64,000 nucleotides of DNA from Durusdinium trenchii (taxonomy: Eukaryota > Sar > Dinophyceae > Suessiales > Symbiodiniaceae): positions 999,677 through 1,063,676 of the forward strand of contig CAXAMN010022006.1 in NCBI GenBank assembly GCA_963970005.1. The letters are read 5' to 3'. Within the stretch, counting starts at the first letter, position 1. Each line of letters starts with the position of its first letter. Both the position numbers and the translations under genes were made by a program. The notes under the pieces are model-generated. The model had not been told where the DNA came from. It was given only the letters and a program-made list of their open reading frames with translations, and searched no databases. Shown here one piece after another: positions 11,050-22,788 of the stretch.

Positions 11050-11356
11050 CTAGTAGTAAGGCCAGGAGCCCCTAGTAGTTTCTTGCTCCTTGGCTTCAGA
11101 TCGATGATTGGACCTGTGCTTTTTGCACAGCCCGCACCCAAGCAACATCACATCTTCCGCAGCATTGTCTGGGGATTTCTGGCTTGTGAAATGGGTACAT
11201 TGGCAGTCAGGCAGTTCGTTTGGGTTTCCGCTCCAGACTGTCCACCAAAATCTGTTCATAGAGGAGCTTCATCTACGTGCACCTATTTTCATCGTTGGAA
11301 GCGGATCCCAATACGCTCAGCTCTACACAGGAAATCTGGCCATGGCCTCTTGGAAG

Positions 11357-12796
11357 CTATCCCAAACCTGCAAGCAAAGCATCATCATCAATATCAGACT
11401 CTTCTGCATCCGACTCATCAGAATTCAGCTCACTTTCAGCCGCATATGCCACATGAGGCCCAGTACTCCTGTCTGGTGCTGTTGCTATGGGTTGGGTCAC
11501 AACAAAGTCTGCCTCTGCATTAGCTTTGCTCTCTTTGGGATGCGCATCCTCCATGGCATGGGCGGGCGGTGGAGCATGGGAAGTCACAGCCGTGGCCAAG
11601 GCATCCCAACCTGCAGAAGCTCCTACTGTACTTTGTAGTTCTTCACCTTCCTCGTGCACTTTGGGCTTTGAGGTCTCAAAGTCCTCTTGCACCTCCCGAG
11701 CCAACTCTTCACGCACCGGGTCAGAGGGTTCCGCCAAATCCTCTTGTGGCACATCATCGGTCACATGGAAGTCAATATGTTGTTGCACCTGTGGCACATG
11801 CGAATGTGACACATGCTGTGGCACAGCCTCAGAGCTTCTAGAATTGTTGCACTTCATCAGCTCTCCCTTGGCCAAAAGTTCTTCCACCGACCGTTGAAGA
11901 GTGGAACTCTTCCACAGCAAATGCATGGCTTCTCGCATGACATGGCGCTGGCATCGTTCAGCAGTGCGAGCCAAAAGGGATGCCTTCATCAGGACTTGCG
12001 GGAGAATGTTTGGCTGCATGTTTGCAAGGCTTAGGTTGTCCCACAGGATCGCGGCCAACTTGATCACCTCATCTACTCGAGCTTGATCTTCACATAGGGA
12101 CTTCACTAAGTCATCACTATGAAGTCCGGGTGAGTCCTGAGTTTTTTTGGTGAAGTGGGTGGCATGCCCCTGGGTTACAACATTCATATGGCCCACGTCC
12201 AGCCGTCTAAAGTGTGGTGTCGATGTAACGGATTCTGCAAAGTTGGGTGAGTATGCAGCCGACGGGGACACCTCACTAGCTGGGCTTAGCGCATTGCTGG
12301 AAGCCGGTTGCTGTTTCATCTTGTTATCCATCTCTGCTTGGACATTCCGTAGAGCGTGCACGACCTGAGATTGCCTCTCCTCAAAATGCTTTCGACGCGA
12401 AAATGTTGCCCAGCGTCTGATCGCATGTCGAAGGTGCACAGCTACTATGGAGAAAAGGGTCTGAAAGCCAAGATGAAAACTTCCGCCTTCAAAGCCTGCG
12501 CCTGTTCGCAAACTGACCTCTGAAGGCATTCGACTATGCTCACTCGGTGCCACTCGACGCCCTGCTCGATCCTCATGGTCAAGCATCACCTCAGCTGCAC
12601 CGCTGAGCTCCAGATCCTCCGCTTCGCTGAGCTTAAGGTCTTGGAAGGCATAGCGGAGCTGCCGTTGCGAATAGCTGTTGCAAAATCTCTGCACCTGGAT
12701 TGCCAGATATGGATAGTTTTTCCCTGGCATTGTGAGGGAAGTTCTCAGCACACCTTCAAACGCAGCCGGCCAATTTGCCGCAAACAGGCCATGCAC
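11357..12796 (-). CDS. Large exon of an uncharacterised coiled-coil protein
   Basis: Up to 479 codons open on the minus strand. The first 120 residues are mixed, then RHAIRRWATFSRRKHFEERQ followed by HALRNVQAEMDNKMKQQ is a basic amphipathic, coiled-coil-like stretch. The middle (KLAAILWDNLSLANM, AERCQRHVMREAMHLLWK) is helical. The C-terminus is very acidic, ending near ELNSDESDAEESDIDDDALL. I recognise no family. The start of the open stretch is a GTG in frame and not a real initiator, so an upstream exon is expected. Confidence 0.45.
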   Translation of the reverse strand: MHGLFAANWPAAFEGVLRTSLTMPGKNYPYLAIQVQRFCNSYSQRQLRYAFQDLKLSEAEDLELSGAAEVMLDHEDRAGRRVAPSEHSRMPSEVSLRTGAGFEGGSFHLGFQTLFSIVAVHLRHAIRRWATFSRRKHFEERQSQVVHALRNVQAEMDNKMKQQPASSNALSPASEVSPSAAYSPNFAESVTSTPHFRRLDVGHMNVVTQGHATHFTKKTQDSPGLHSDDLVKSLCEDQARVDEVIKLAAILWDNLSLANMQPNILPQVLMKASLLARTAERCQRHVMREAMHLLWKSSTLQRSVEELLAKGELMKCNNSRSSEAVPQHVSHSHVPQVQQHIDFHVTDDVPQEDLAEPSDPVREELAREVQEDFETSKPKVHEEGEELQSTVGASAGWDALATAVTSHAPPPAHAMEDAHPKESKANAEADFVVTQPIATAPDRSTGPHVAYAAESELNSDESDAEESDIDDDALLAGLG

Positions 12797-12859
12797 GGCC
12801 TTGTCATGTCAAACAGGTTGTGTTCTGTGATTTGGTCCCTTTGCGGCATTGTTTCATTG

Positions 12860-13190
12860 AACTTTTTCTGAGGTCTGACCAATTCTTGCAACGGGAAACG
12901 ATGAGAGAGCAGGCAAAAATGTTAGAAAACGACCTAGCTGCGGCAAAAGCCAGTGTTTGCAATGGAGTCTTTTGAACTCATATGGCTTCTCGGTCGAGCT
13001 TTGAAAGCGAGGCAATGCCAGGGAAGAGCAAAGGTTCATGGACAATGAAAGCTCTACTGTGATTCAAAAGGCATGTATGCAGGACGAAGCACTGCGGCAG
13101 GTAGCGCAAATTATCAATGCAGCGACGAACGAGAAAAAGGACATAATGTTTGAGTGTGACTCCTTCCTGCGACTGGCAACATGGCTGCGG
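12860..13190 (+). CDS. Two small plus-strand coiled-coil exon candidates
   Basis: On the plus strand 12886-12975 reads QRETMREQAKMLENDLAAAK and 13038-13190 reads EALRQVAQIINAATNEKK followed by DIMFECDSFLRLATWL. Both look like real protein, unlike the opposite strand here. They may belong to a divergent gene next to the minus-strand coiled-coil gene. Borders are unknown. Confidence 0.3.
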
Positions 13191-13263
13191 CCTGAAAACT
13201 GCTCTTCAGTTCGGCCAGCTCCCGCAAGACCTGAACAGCAGGCTCCAGGCGCCCCTGAAACTT

Positions 13264-13302
13264 TACATACATATATCATATATATATATGTATACATACA
13301 CG
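13264..13302. repeat. (TA)n microsatellite
   Basis: A second tatatatatgtataca-type tract, similar to the one near 10.7 kb, in presumed non-coding DNA. Confidence 0.85.
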
Positions 13303-13399
13303 ATCCAAATCTCCAAAAGCCCATTTCCGATAGAAGCTTTCGGTTTACTTGCAGTCTTACAGAATGAAGACTACATGGTTGTGGTTGTCAACATGACAG

Positions 13400-15364
13400 T
13401 CACAGCAATGTAAAAAAAGGGGGCCCTTGTACGATGAGCACACCCATTTCCAAGCCCAAACAAGAAATTCTCACAGAGCATTCCCTCAAGCCTCCTCGTG
13501 CTCCAAAGCTTGCGCATAAACGTCCTCGCCAAAAACTGCGATCCTCATGCGATTGCCGCCCTTTGAGGGCTGCAACGACTGCTTCCGAGCATCTCCATGC
13601 CGGAGTGTAGGAGAAGAAGGGCTTGCTGGCGAGGGTAACTTCGAGGAGACCTCAGATCAAACAGAATCAAGCTTGCACAAGGGGGACATATTTCCGTGGC
13701 GCACTGAAGACTGAGACGGAGAGAACAAACTGGTGACTGGCTGCTGAAGATCGATGTGCACAACTTCCTGACAGGCAGGGCACTAGCCGTCACTAGCCTG
13801 CTCTTACAAAACAGCGGCCAAGAACCTTCACTTTGGCTGCAGCTAAGAGTTGTCTGGCAACCGCATGGACGCCAGTCACTCCTGCGAGACGTTGGCTTGC
13901 CAAAAGTTATTGGCTAAGGCTAAGCCCTGAGCCTATCACTTCTTTGAGGTCAAACCTGAGATGTTTTTTGTACGTCCTTCTCGCAAACTGTGAGGAGGTG
14001 GAGAACCACCTGGTCACGATCACAACAGGTTCCCACTGGCACACTGGTGAACTGCTGCCCCTCATGCAGGAATGAAATGCATGCATGCAACAAAGCTCCG
14101 CATTCTGTGAGGTTCCTGCGGGCATTCAGCTGTGTAGGTCGCACGGTGCTTCCTTGATTTGTGAGGACAAGGCAGAACAACCCTGCCAAAATGTTGGATG
14201 TATTGTTGAGGGCATGGCCGTTTGAAATCTTTGAAGGTGCTTGTTGCTCTCTTCCCTTCCAAGAGCCGCATGCATAGGTTGCACGGCGTAGACCTGGTGG
14301 TCCCTGGCCGGCCTGGGAGCGCTGAAAAGCATCGCAGCATCGCAAGATTAAGTCATCGTGCAGGTGCAACCGATCTCCTTCAATTTGGAGATCGTGCAGC
14401 CACGGCACTTTCCTGACTGATGGCCTTTGATCAGTCGACTTGCTGTGCGGTGCTTGGCACCGGGAGCCTGCACAACACGAATCCGCGTGCAGGTGCCAGC
14501 AAAGTGCCTGTTCCACCGGTTCCACACTTCCACCCACCTTCATACAGCACTTGCCCCACATGATTTGCTGGGCTCATTCTGGCCAACCCCTTTGAACCAG
14601 TCAAGTTAGAGCTGGTTCCCCAACCATTTATAGAGGTGTTGAAGGCTTCAGTAGGGTCTCTTCGTCTGAAACTTCTGATTCGTTCTGGAGTGATGCATCC
14701 TGTTCTTTTGTGGACATGTCAAGAATCCACTGTCAAGTGTGAGGCTAATTGGCTGCACAAGTTTGCCGTCGAAAGCTTGCAAAGCCACAGCACACCCACC
14801 GGTGCAACTTAGTTTCCAGCTACCTGTCGCATCCATAGATCTCAAGAGCCAAGCACATGGGGCGACAGTGTGAGAAAAAAAAAAAGCTAGTGAGTCCAAC
14901 TTTGCTGCAAACCCAGTTCTCTAAAGATGGAGTTTTACTGAACTGTTCTCTCTCTCTCTCACTCATCTGACACAATTTAGCCTCATTGCACCTTGCCTGG
15001 CCAAGACCCTCCCAGAGCCAAAATGCTGCAAACCAAATTCATCAAAACTCTACTGACCAGGCTGACCAGGCTGCATGCATGCATGCATGCATGGTGACTG
15101 CATTGAAAAATTGGAACGAAATCACTCCGGCTTTTTCGTGGTTCCGTCAGTTCCCAAGCCCCCAGCTGACAACCTTGCCATGCCGAAGCATAAAACTGGC
15201 TTTGCCGCTTCGACACAACCTTACTGTTGCTGCCGGCTGGAGATCTCGGCGCAAAGCCTCTGAACTGCTGACAGCTTTTACTGGAGGAGTCGTTCACGAT
15301 CAAAGAAGAAGGCACAGTCTTCACTGTATTAACCTTCCGCAAAAAGGTGAGGCTTCGAAAGAAT
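13400..15364. other. No gene recognised
   Basis: Only overlapping short frames. Contains a (tc)n tract at 14947-14961 and a (gcat)n tract at 15072-15092. The part just below 15364 might hold a downstream exon of the P450 gene: the minus frame over 15420-15290 reads CLEFFRSLTFLRKV, not proven. Confidence 0.5.
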
Positions 15365-16891
15365 TCAAGGCAAACTGTAGCCCTCATCAAGTCCCACAAC
15401 ATGGCCGACAAGTGCAAGGGCAACATCAAGGGAGAGGTATCGTCCTGGGCAAATCCGAGGATACACCTTTTCATCGTCTGGCGTCCCAAATGCCCCATTC
15501 CAAGTCAAAGCCATGTTTAGTTCTGTCCTGCTTGGATCAAAGACATCTGGATTCGCAAACACGGTTGGATCGCGATTGGCCATTGACAATGTATAATTGT
15601 GGAAGGTGTTCTCCGGCATGGTGTACTTTCTGCCCTTCAAAGTGACAACCCTTGTTTCTTTGCTCACTGATGTGGCACTTGTCACCGGCGGGTCTATGCG
15701 GCAGGCCTCCTTGATGTATGAAAGCGGGTCATTCTTGAAGGCTTCGACCATGGATTCTATTGTTGGAAACTTCTCAAAGTTGATGAGATGTGCACTGGCT
15801 TCCTCAGGAATTTTTCTTTGCAAGAAGGCCCCAACTGTTTCGCAGCAGGCAGACGTTCCGCCAATGCCGGCAAAGCCCACGGCAAACATCATCTCATCGC
15901 AAAGTTTGACCACTGGAGTGCGCTTGTATCTTTCTGGTAACTTCTCATTGATGTCAACAATGAACGATTCCAAGCCATGCTTTTCAATGACGGCAACACT
16001 GTTAGCCCGAAGGCTTTTGACTTTCCGAATGCCAAAGTTGAAAAGGAAACGATGGACCAACCTGGGAAGGACAAAATACAGCGCATTGTCCCGCCAACCC
16101 CGCATGATTTCGGCATCCTCATTTGGCAGCCAAACCCCAAACATCATGTAGAAAACGCATTTGGCCACCATCAAACGGACACGTGGTGTGTCACTGAGAT
16201 CCGTCAGCTGCGGATTTGGCCATTCCGCTGCAACCAAAGAGCGCAACTTTTTACTTCGCTCTATGTACCATGAAGCCCCTCGGTCCAACAAAGTGCAGTG
16301 CAAAGCACTGCGCATGTGGGCCCATTCGCTGTCAGGACCATCGTTGGAGAGAAACAGCAAAATGTTTGTGGCGAACAGGTCTGGCACACAAGCCTGGATG
16401 CAGCCAAAAGCCGAAGCCCGTTTTTGCTCGGACTTGGTGATCTCACTGCACTCTTGGTACTTGACGGCCCAGTAGCCTTCCCCGTGCCAGTAATGGTCGC
16501 CCTCGCCAAATGCTTTCCACTCCCAAATGAAAAGGGCCAAGCGGCTCTTGCTGTTTGCAATCAAGGCAACCAGACCTCCAATGACATATCGCCACCAGGC
16601 TGGGGCTAAAATGCAAGGCCGGCCACATTCAGCAGAACCCATGCCAGAGCAACACAACCATTGCGGAATGCACTGGCAGCAATAGCAACCCAGAACAAAA
16701 AATGCCATGAAAGCCTGGCACAAGCCACCGATGATTCCTTGAATGCAACTGATGGGCAAAGTTAGCCACATGCAAATCACCGAAATCCAAGAGGCATCGC
16801 CGGTCACGTTTTCAAGCGGAGCCCCCAAAACAGAGTTTATGTCACCCCAGCCCTCTGGTTTCTCACGTTTTGGCTCGGCAGCTTCGCTCAT
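15365..16891 (-). CDS. Cytochrome P450-like protein
   Basis: A 508-residue open frame from the ATG at 16891. Residues ~35-76 are strongly hydrophobic and Cys-rich (membrane anchor). Residues 341-346, AGIGGT, match the I-helix oxygen-binding motif. EACR (395-398) in YIKEACRIDPP is the K-helix ExxR. YPRICPGRYLSLDVA holds the haem-ligand Cys481. The short haem loop with CPGR but no upstream FxxG recalls the CYP74/prostacyclin-synthase and fungal Ppo-like branch, so a fatty-acid peroxide substrate is possible (inference). Only 27 residues follow the cysteine, against the usual 50-60, so the C-terminus is truncated, frameshifted or continues in another exon. Confidence 0.78.
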   Translation of the reverse strand: MSEAAEPKREKPEGWGDINSVLGAPLENVTGDASWISVICMWLTLPISCIQGIIGGLCQAFMAFFVLGCYCCQCIPQWLCCSGMGSAECGRPCILAPAWWRYVIGGLVALIANSKSRLALFIWEWKAFGEGDHYWHGEGYWAVKYQECSEITKSEQKRASAFGCIQACVPDLFATNILLFLSNDGPDSEWAHMRSALHCTLLDRGASWYIERSKKLRSLVAAEWPNPQLTDLSDTPRVRLMVAKCVFYMMFGVWLPNEDAEIMRGWRDNALYFVLPRLVHRFLFNFGIRKVKSLRANSVAVIEKHGLESFIVDINEKLPERYKRTPVVKLCDEMMFAVGFAGIGGTSACCETVGAFLQRKIPEEASAHLINFEKFPTIESMVEAFKNDPLSYIKEACRIDPPVTSATSVSKETRVVTLKGRKYTMPENTFHNYTLSMANRDPTVFANPDVFDPSRTELNMALTWNGAFGTPDDEKVYPRICPGRYLSLDVALALVGHVVGLDEGYSLP

Positions 16892-16904
16892 GGCGCTACA
16901 CAAC

Positions 16905-17560
16905 TATGTTTCAGTTGTTACTTGTCTTGGCCCACCCAGATCCTGACACGGCTGCATTATGCAAATTCGATGCCACACAAAAGGATTACAAGAAAACGGT
17001 TGCGTGAACCCCTCGTGACAACTGCAAACAAATTGGTGCAAGAAATCATGGGAACATGCTTAACTTGGCCCAGCCCTTGCGGATGGCAAAGTTGCATGAT
17101 TCACCGGCATTGTGATGACAAACATGCTTTGCGGTTTCACAGTTGCACGTGCATTTCCAGTTTTGGGGCCAAACCCCACTCCACCCAACATTACGATCAT
17201 TATGGGAAAGGGCAGGCGATGGCTGTGCTCCAGGAGGGAAATCAGGACACTCCTGGCATCATGCAAGGGCATTTGTGCTGCTGCTCAGGTTGTTCCGGAA
17301 AGAAGAAAAGATCCCGAAGAAACCATGCCGTGTGATGGGATCAGGGGATAGTTCCGAAGTACACTGCGTTGTCATCGAAGTTCGCGCGCACGGAAACAGA
17401 GTTCCAGAGCTCCAAGAATTCCAGCTGGAATGGCTCAATCAAAACCTGGGCCCATGAACTCTAAGTGGGCCGATGGTTCCAACAAAAAATTGTGAAAAAC
17501 CTGGGTTCAGGGGCCAAAGCAAAATTTCTGAAAAACCATCGGCCCCAACTAGCAAGACCT
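16905..17560. other. No gene recognised
   Basis: Upstream of the P450 gene. No coding stretch with family resemblance and no clear repeat. Confidence 0.5.
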
Positions 17561-18000
17561 TTCTGCGGGCCACGCCAAAGAGGCGACACCCTGCAGCGGC
17601 ACAAGCACTCAAGCTCCAATGCGCACACCGCCGGCACCAGCACCCAGTCTCCACAAGCGCACGCTGACTGGCACGAACATCTAGCTGCAGCACCTGCAGG
17701 GGCACCAGCACGTAACCCCCAACAGATTGCCATGGCACCTGCGGTGGCACCAGCACGCAATTTCCAATGCGCGCACTGCCATAAACATCTAGTGGCGGCA
17801 CCCTGCAGCGGCACCAGCACTCAAGCTCCACAAGCGCACCCTGCCATCAACGGCACGCCCAAGCTCCAAGCGCGCACGGCCACACATCTGGCAGCAGCGC
17901 CCTGCAGTGCAGCAGCACCAGCACCCAAGCTCCGAAGCAGCGGCCAGCACCCAAGCTCCAAAGTGCACACACGCACCTCTTCCACTTGCAACCTGCCAAA
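17560..18000. repeat. GC-rich irregular minisatellite
   Basis: Recurring blocks gcaccagcac-, ctgcagcggcaccagcac and aagctccaa-gcgcac at irregular 40-65 bp spacing. Open frames on both strands across it (Ala/Gly/Cys-rich) are repeat artefacts. Confidence 0.75.
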
Positions 18001-18059
18001 AAGATACACCAGCATGGACCCCAACGAAAACGCGCCGGCCACGCCAACTTGCGACACCC

Positions 18060-19200
18060 CGCCTTAGAATTCAGCGGTTTGTCGCTGGATTCTACCTTCC
18101 AGACTTTCATTTCAATCCTTCATGTGAAACTTGGCTGGCCTCACTCCGTTCCGCAGCTCATTTCATGCCACAAGCACTGATTGCAGTCGTTTCGCCAACT
18201 CATTGAACATTCTGAGTTCATCCACCTTCATTCTCCTTGTCATCGTCGTTTACGACATTGCGCTCATCATCTTCTTCCACTTCGTCACTTCGTACTCTTC
18301 TTCTGTTTCTTCAAGCTCCACATGGTCGTAGTTCCAATCAGATCTTCACTTTCCTCGATCTGCGCCAATCCTCTGCTCTTCTGTCTCCTCCATCACTTCT
18401 TTTTCTTCTTCTTCTTCTTCCTCCTGCTTCTTCTTCTGCTGCTTCCTCCTCATCATCTATCTCGTCGCTTCCTCCTGGACACGTCTCATTGTCGGTGAAA
18501 AGGTCCGCTCTCAATCCGTTTGTTGAAAGTTATGGTCCCCGCGCGGTAGGCCAAAGGACCCTGCCTGCCACATAGTAATATTGCAAGTAGTGAGGCGTGG
18601 TCCTTGCAGACCGAATATCCCTTCTCAGGTCGGGATCTGGTTGGTACTCAAGGCTTCTGACGTGTTCACTCAAGTTGCGGCATGCTAAGGTCAGAGCAGC
18701 CTCAGGTCCATGCGTCCATGCCCTTCATTGATTATAATCGCCCTCATCTCTTTAAATTATTGTGGATCACTTTGGATTCCTGCCAAGCCCCAAATAACCA
18801 GCGTTCTCATCGAGCCAAGCACGAACCAAGTCGCATCATTCTGTTCTCTGCATAGTTTGCCGGATCCATGCCATAGCTCACAAGACTTGCTGCCACTCTA
18901 TCTAAAAGACTTGGCTTGTAAATATTCGCTTCATTGTTCTCCGTTGTTTCACCTTCTGGTCCTCTTGAAGACGAACTCGGTTCCATCCTCCTTGAGGATG
19001 AACTTTGCTTATCGTCTACCCCAAAAAGGAGGATTACGCAGAAGTCAACTGGAGACGCAGCAGCTGGTCGGGGAACAAGCTCAAGAGGAGACGCAGAGGC
19101 TGAGGATCTACCAGAAAGAGTGCTTCAGCCAGAAGAGGCGCACGCGATGGAAGCGCCAGATGAACAAAGCAAAGAAGAAAAGGAAGAGGATGATGAGAAT
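18060..19200. other. Non-coding with polypyrimidine tract
   Basis: A long TTC/TCC tract runs roughly 18390-18480. No gene is recognised in the rest. Confidence 0.6.
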
Positions 19201-19656
19201 GAGTTGCGTGTACTGCAAAATCTTCCATATATGTATCCATCAATAGTTGTATCCATCAATAGTGTCTCCATCATCCGGTCCTCCACCATCAGGGAATTCG
19301 TCATCATCTTCATTTCCTTCTTCTTCCTCACCTTCTTGATTTCCATCTTCATCCGCTGGCCGTAGTGGGTCTTCGCTTCTTCTCAGGCTGAGTTCTGCCC
19401 TCATCTCTCGCCATGCTATGCGATATAGGCCAGTGAAGTTCTGATCTTCTGAATCCAAAACACAGTCACTGACATCACAAACGGCAAGAAAAGTACTGTA
19501 GAGCTCCACAAGTAAATGCACCACATGCTCTGGACGACGGTGCTCCTCATGCCCTCACAACTGCCTTCAACTGGTGAGCGCCCTTTCAAAAGACCTGCAA
19601 CCATGAGCATCTGTACAATTCGGTGGACTCCAGGAATGCTGGCCGGCTGACAGCTG

Positions 19657-19881
19657 TCACTGTGCAAAACAATGTCTTGCCAAACGCTTTCTCCTCTCGC
19701 TTGTCAAATCCTTTGCGTTGAGGTCTGCAAGGTTTTCTTTTGTTGGGATCGGGCCTGAACTGGTCGACTTCCTGGATGACTTTGAAGATGCCCAATCACT
19801 GCCACCGAAAAGCTGGAGACAGTGCGCGCGGCTCCCTTTTCTCACATGCTCGCATGATAGGTGCTTCCACCTGCCAAACAC
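19657..19881 (-). pseudogene. copia RNase H C-terminal remnant
   Basis: Contains SSGPIPTKENLADLNAKDLT, the characteristic C-terminal copia RNase H stretch (usually PTKENVADIGTKxL), followed by ERRKRLARHC. Confidence 0.6.
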
Positions 19882-20404
19882 GCTGCTCTGATTCTAACTC
19901 TTCTCGAACCCTCAGCACCATGTCCTGTGTTGTCTGCAGCTACGATGTGCGCTTCTTGATTGCAGCCATCGCGGTCTTTGTGGACGTCGATGATTCGACG
20001 TCGACGCGCTCTTGACTCAAGTACAAGCATGGTCCAAGTGCACTCCTGAACAGTTTGCCCTCTTCTGGACTCAAGCGCTCCTCATCACTCACAACTGCGT
20101 TGCATCAAACACATCCAGACGGTACACCACGTCGCCGCCAGCATACTGACCAACGTGGGCACATATTTGGCTGCTTGCGGCAATCTCCACCGTCCTCCTT
20201 GAATTCATCAAAGGCCAACTTCCTCTTGAGGGCGAACAACGTCCCTGGAACTGACGTGCCGAAGAAAACCACCGGCCTTCAGTTTGAGGATGTTAGAGAA
20301 ATGCTCGATGAATTTGTAGTGGCCTTCCTCTTCAGCCACCAAAATCATGTCGTCGATGCGAGCTGACAGAAATTGTCGTCCTTTCTCATGCCTGATGATG
20401 CCAC

Positions 20405-20692
20405 TCAAGTGCGGCATTTCTCTGCCCTGGAAGACACCTCAGCAACTTCCAATAGGTCAAATCTTCTGACCAAGGATCTCTCTGACCCATGAATCACCAC
20501 AAAATCTTTCTGAACCAACTGAAGGAAGGCGTCGGAGATATCCATGACCGAAATCATCAAACCCATGGTCACACTCAATGACACCAGCAGCTTGATGAAC
20601 GAAAGTGGGCTAGTTGGGCTGAACGCGTCGATGTTACTTGCAGCACCACTTCTGAATTCTCGTGCTATAGCCGTGCACGACGGACCCAACAA
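20405..20692 (-). pseudogene. copia reverse transcriptase remnant
   Basis: Reads FIKLLVSLSVTMGLMISVM then DISDAFLQLVQKDFVVI, the copia RT motif A region (normally DVxxAFLxG). The frame then breaks; the YxDD segment is likely in the adjacent 20417-20208 frame (ISARIDDMILVAEEEGHYKF). DDM and preceding residues fit a decayed motif C. Confidence 0.65.
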
Positions 20693-21702
20693 CCTGACCT
20701 GAATCGCCAGTCAAACACCATTCTAGTGTCCAGCTTCATCGCCTCGTCGACATTGTCCTGAACTCAAGGTTGGCAATGACCGTGAGGTCATTCAGGCGAT
20801 CAACTTCCGACAACATTGCTCGCTGATCTAGTGCTTGAAGTTCATCTGAATTCACCTGTGGTGGACCACTTCCTTCATAGTGGAATCCTCGCTTCCTCAT
20901 ATCTTCTTCACCAAGAATTGCATCCATCGGCGTGGAAGTAATTTGATTCCAGTCATAGGCATCCTCGTCTTCTTGTGCCTGAACGTCATCATCATCTTCA
21001 ACATCGATCTCTACTTCTTCAGCTCTTCTTGTTTGCCTCTCTTGGTCTTTACTAACTCTCCTCAGTGGTTGCGGAAGATGAAGTCCTAGCTGCCTTAGTG
21101 CTTGGTTCTGGGATGGCCGTGTCTGGGTCAGTGAACTATCTTGGCCTTTCCTCCTTCTTTACCCTCTGCTTTCTTTTTCAATTGGAAATGGTCACACCTT
21201 CCCTTGTCTCTCCACTGTTGCTCGATCATCGATCTCTTCGGCTGACCTCTTTGGACTTGACGCGGCTTCAAATTGTGGAACTCTAGCTGAAGGGCTTGCT
21301 CTGGTCTTGTTGCTTCGGCCTCAATCTCAACATCTTTATCTGGATGCTCTCTATCATACTTGAAGAAATCATCAGCCTCCAGATCTTGTGACTTCACTTC
21401 TTGAGGCACGTGATGCTCCCTCAGTATTTGGTGGGACATCTGAAAGCAACTCAGGCACTGGTGCAGGAAATGGTTTTAGTCTCAACCTTGGTACGCCCTC
21501 CTCTCTTCATGTCCCAAGGCCCGACAACTGCGCTCACTAGAAGTTCACCACCCCAATGCTTGCCAGTCTTCCTCATTAACTTGCATCTGACGATCTCATT
21601 GTCATTCACCAGCACATACCAGCACCAAATCATCATCCATGTTGCCCTGGCCTAGCCATGCGCCTCGTCGCCATTGTGACTCGCACTTGGCCTGAAGTGC
21701 GT

Positions 21703-22137
21703 CTAAGCCGTGAACGGTCTCACCAAAGCAGCACACTCGGTCTTTGTATGACGGCCCTTCACTGACAGGTAGGCAGTCGTACCTGTTGCACTTTTGACAT
21801 GATATCTGTTCAGCAGCCAACACGCATGAACTAAAGCCCATGATTGAAACACACGCAGCTCATCAAACACGATCTTCGCTCTATCCTGCAAATGCGGGAT
21901 GATGGTCTTCGCTTGACCCAAGACTGTCTGTATGCACCTCTCTGGCAGTGAAGCCCGAGACTTGCCACAGAATTTCCAATTTGCAAGATTGTGGGGTAGC
22001 CTATCGTTGCTCCTGATTGGCTTTGTCACCGTTGCTCCTGCAGCAAGTACGGGCTCGTTGTCATATGCAAGCTCAAAAATCTTGTAGTGGCCTAGTGTTG
22101 CCAAAAACTCTGCAACTCCTGGATTCTTGTTCCTCAA
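21703..22137 (-). pseudogene. copia integrase core remnant
   Basis: Contains AYDNEPVL (second catalytic Asp region) and WALVHACWLLNRYHV followed by SATGTTAYLSVKGRHTKT, the conserved end of dinoflagellate copia integrase. Frame breaks lie on both sides. Confidence 0.6.
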
Positions 22138-22788
22138 AGGTTAGATGCGCAAGAACTTGCTCCACACGTCAACGCAAAGCACAGTTGCCAGCTGTCTGAA
22201 AGAACAGATCGACTTGAACTGGTAGGCCCTGTTCTTGCAACAGTGTCCATGGGATCACTTGGGTACAGTACTTGATATTTGCTCGGCCCTTCCCCATGGC
22301 ACAAAATGCACACCAACGTTTGAGAGGGAAGATATGTCATTTCCTCTCACGCTCACTGGGCTGAACTGGTGCATCCACGTAGCGCGGCCCTGGGCACAAC
22401 TTGGCGTAGTCTTGCCCTGCTAACTCAAGCGCCCTTCTCTCCAACGACTGCTCCTAGGAATCTCGGATGCGGTTGAAGATCGTGGCCTTTGACCTTGAAG
22501 CGGTGAGCTTGAAGTATTTCACAACTTCTTCGAGGTCCTTCACACTTGACCTTTCTGCCAACTGCCCCTCCCCAATGAAGAGGGCATCCTCCTTCCCAGC
22601 TGGTTCCCTTGGATCTGCATAGTGAACACCCATGCTCCTCATGTGAGGATGACATCCCATCGGGCGGGCAACTCTGTCTCGTAGGCCTCATTCAACTTGA
22701 TGACCGCTCTCACTTCAAACAATTCTGGCTCTCCTTTCTTTTGTTTGTAGCACTTGGCACACAGTGGTTTCGATGGTGACCGGAATCC

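Larger units (their letters stand above)
9793..11078. repeat. 30-bp inverted repeat arms 9793-9822 and 11049-11078
   Basis: The arm at 9793-9822 (ctactaggggctcccggcct and ten more bases) matches the reverse complement of 11049-11078 with about two mismatches. The 1.2-kb interval holds two coiled-coil exon candidates. This may be one intron-borne repeat family present in both orientations rather than a single mobile element. Confidence 0.65.

Noticed and set aside
17560..18000. Overlapping ORFs (200 and 130 codons) as genes
   Set aside because: Open in several frames on both strands because of a GC-rich repeat; no domain.
20208..20417. Independent small gene on the minus strand
   Set aside because: Part of the decayed copia RT/RNase H region in a shifted frame.
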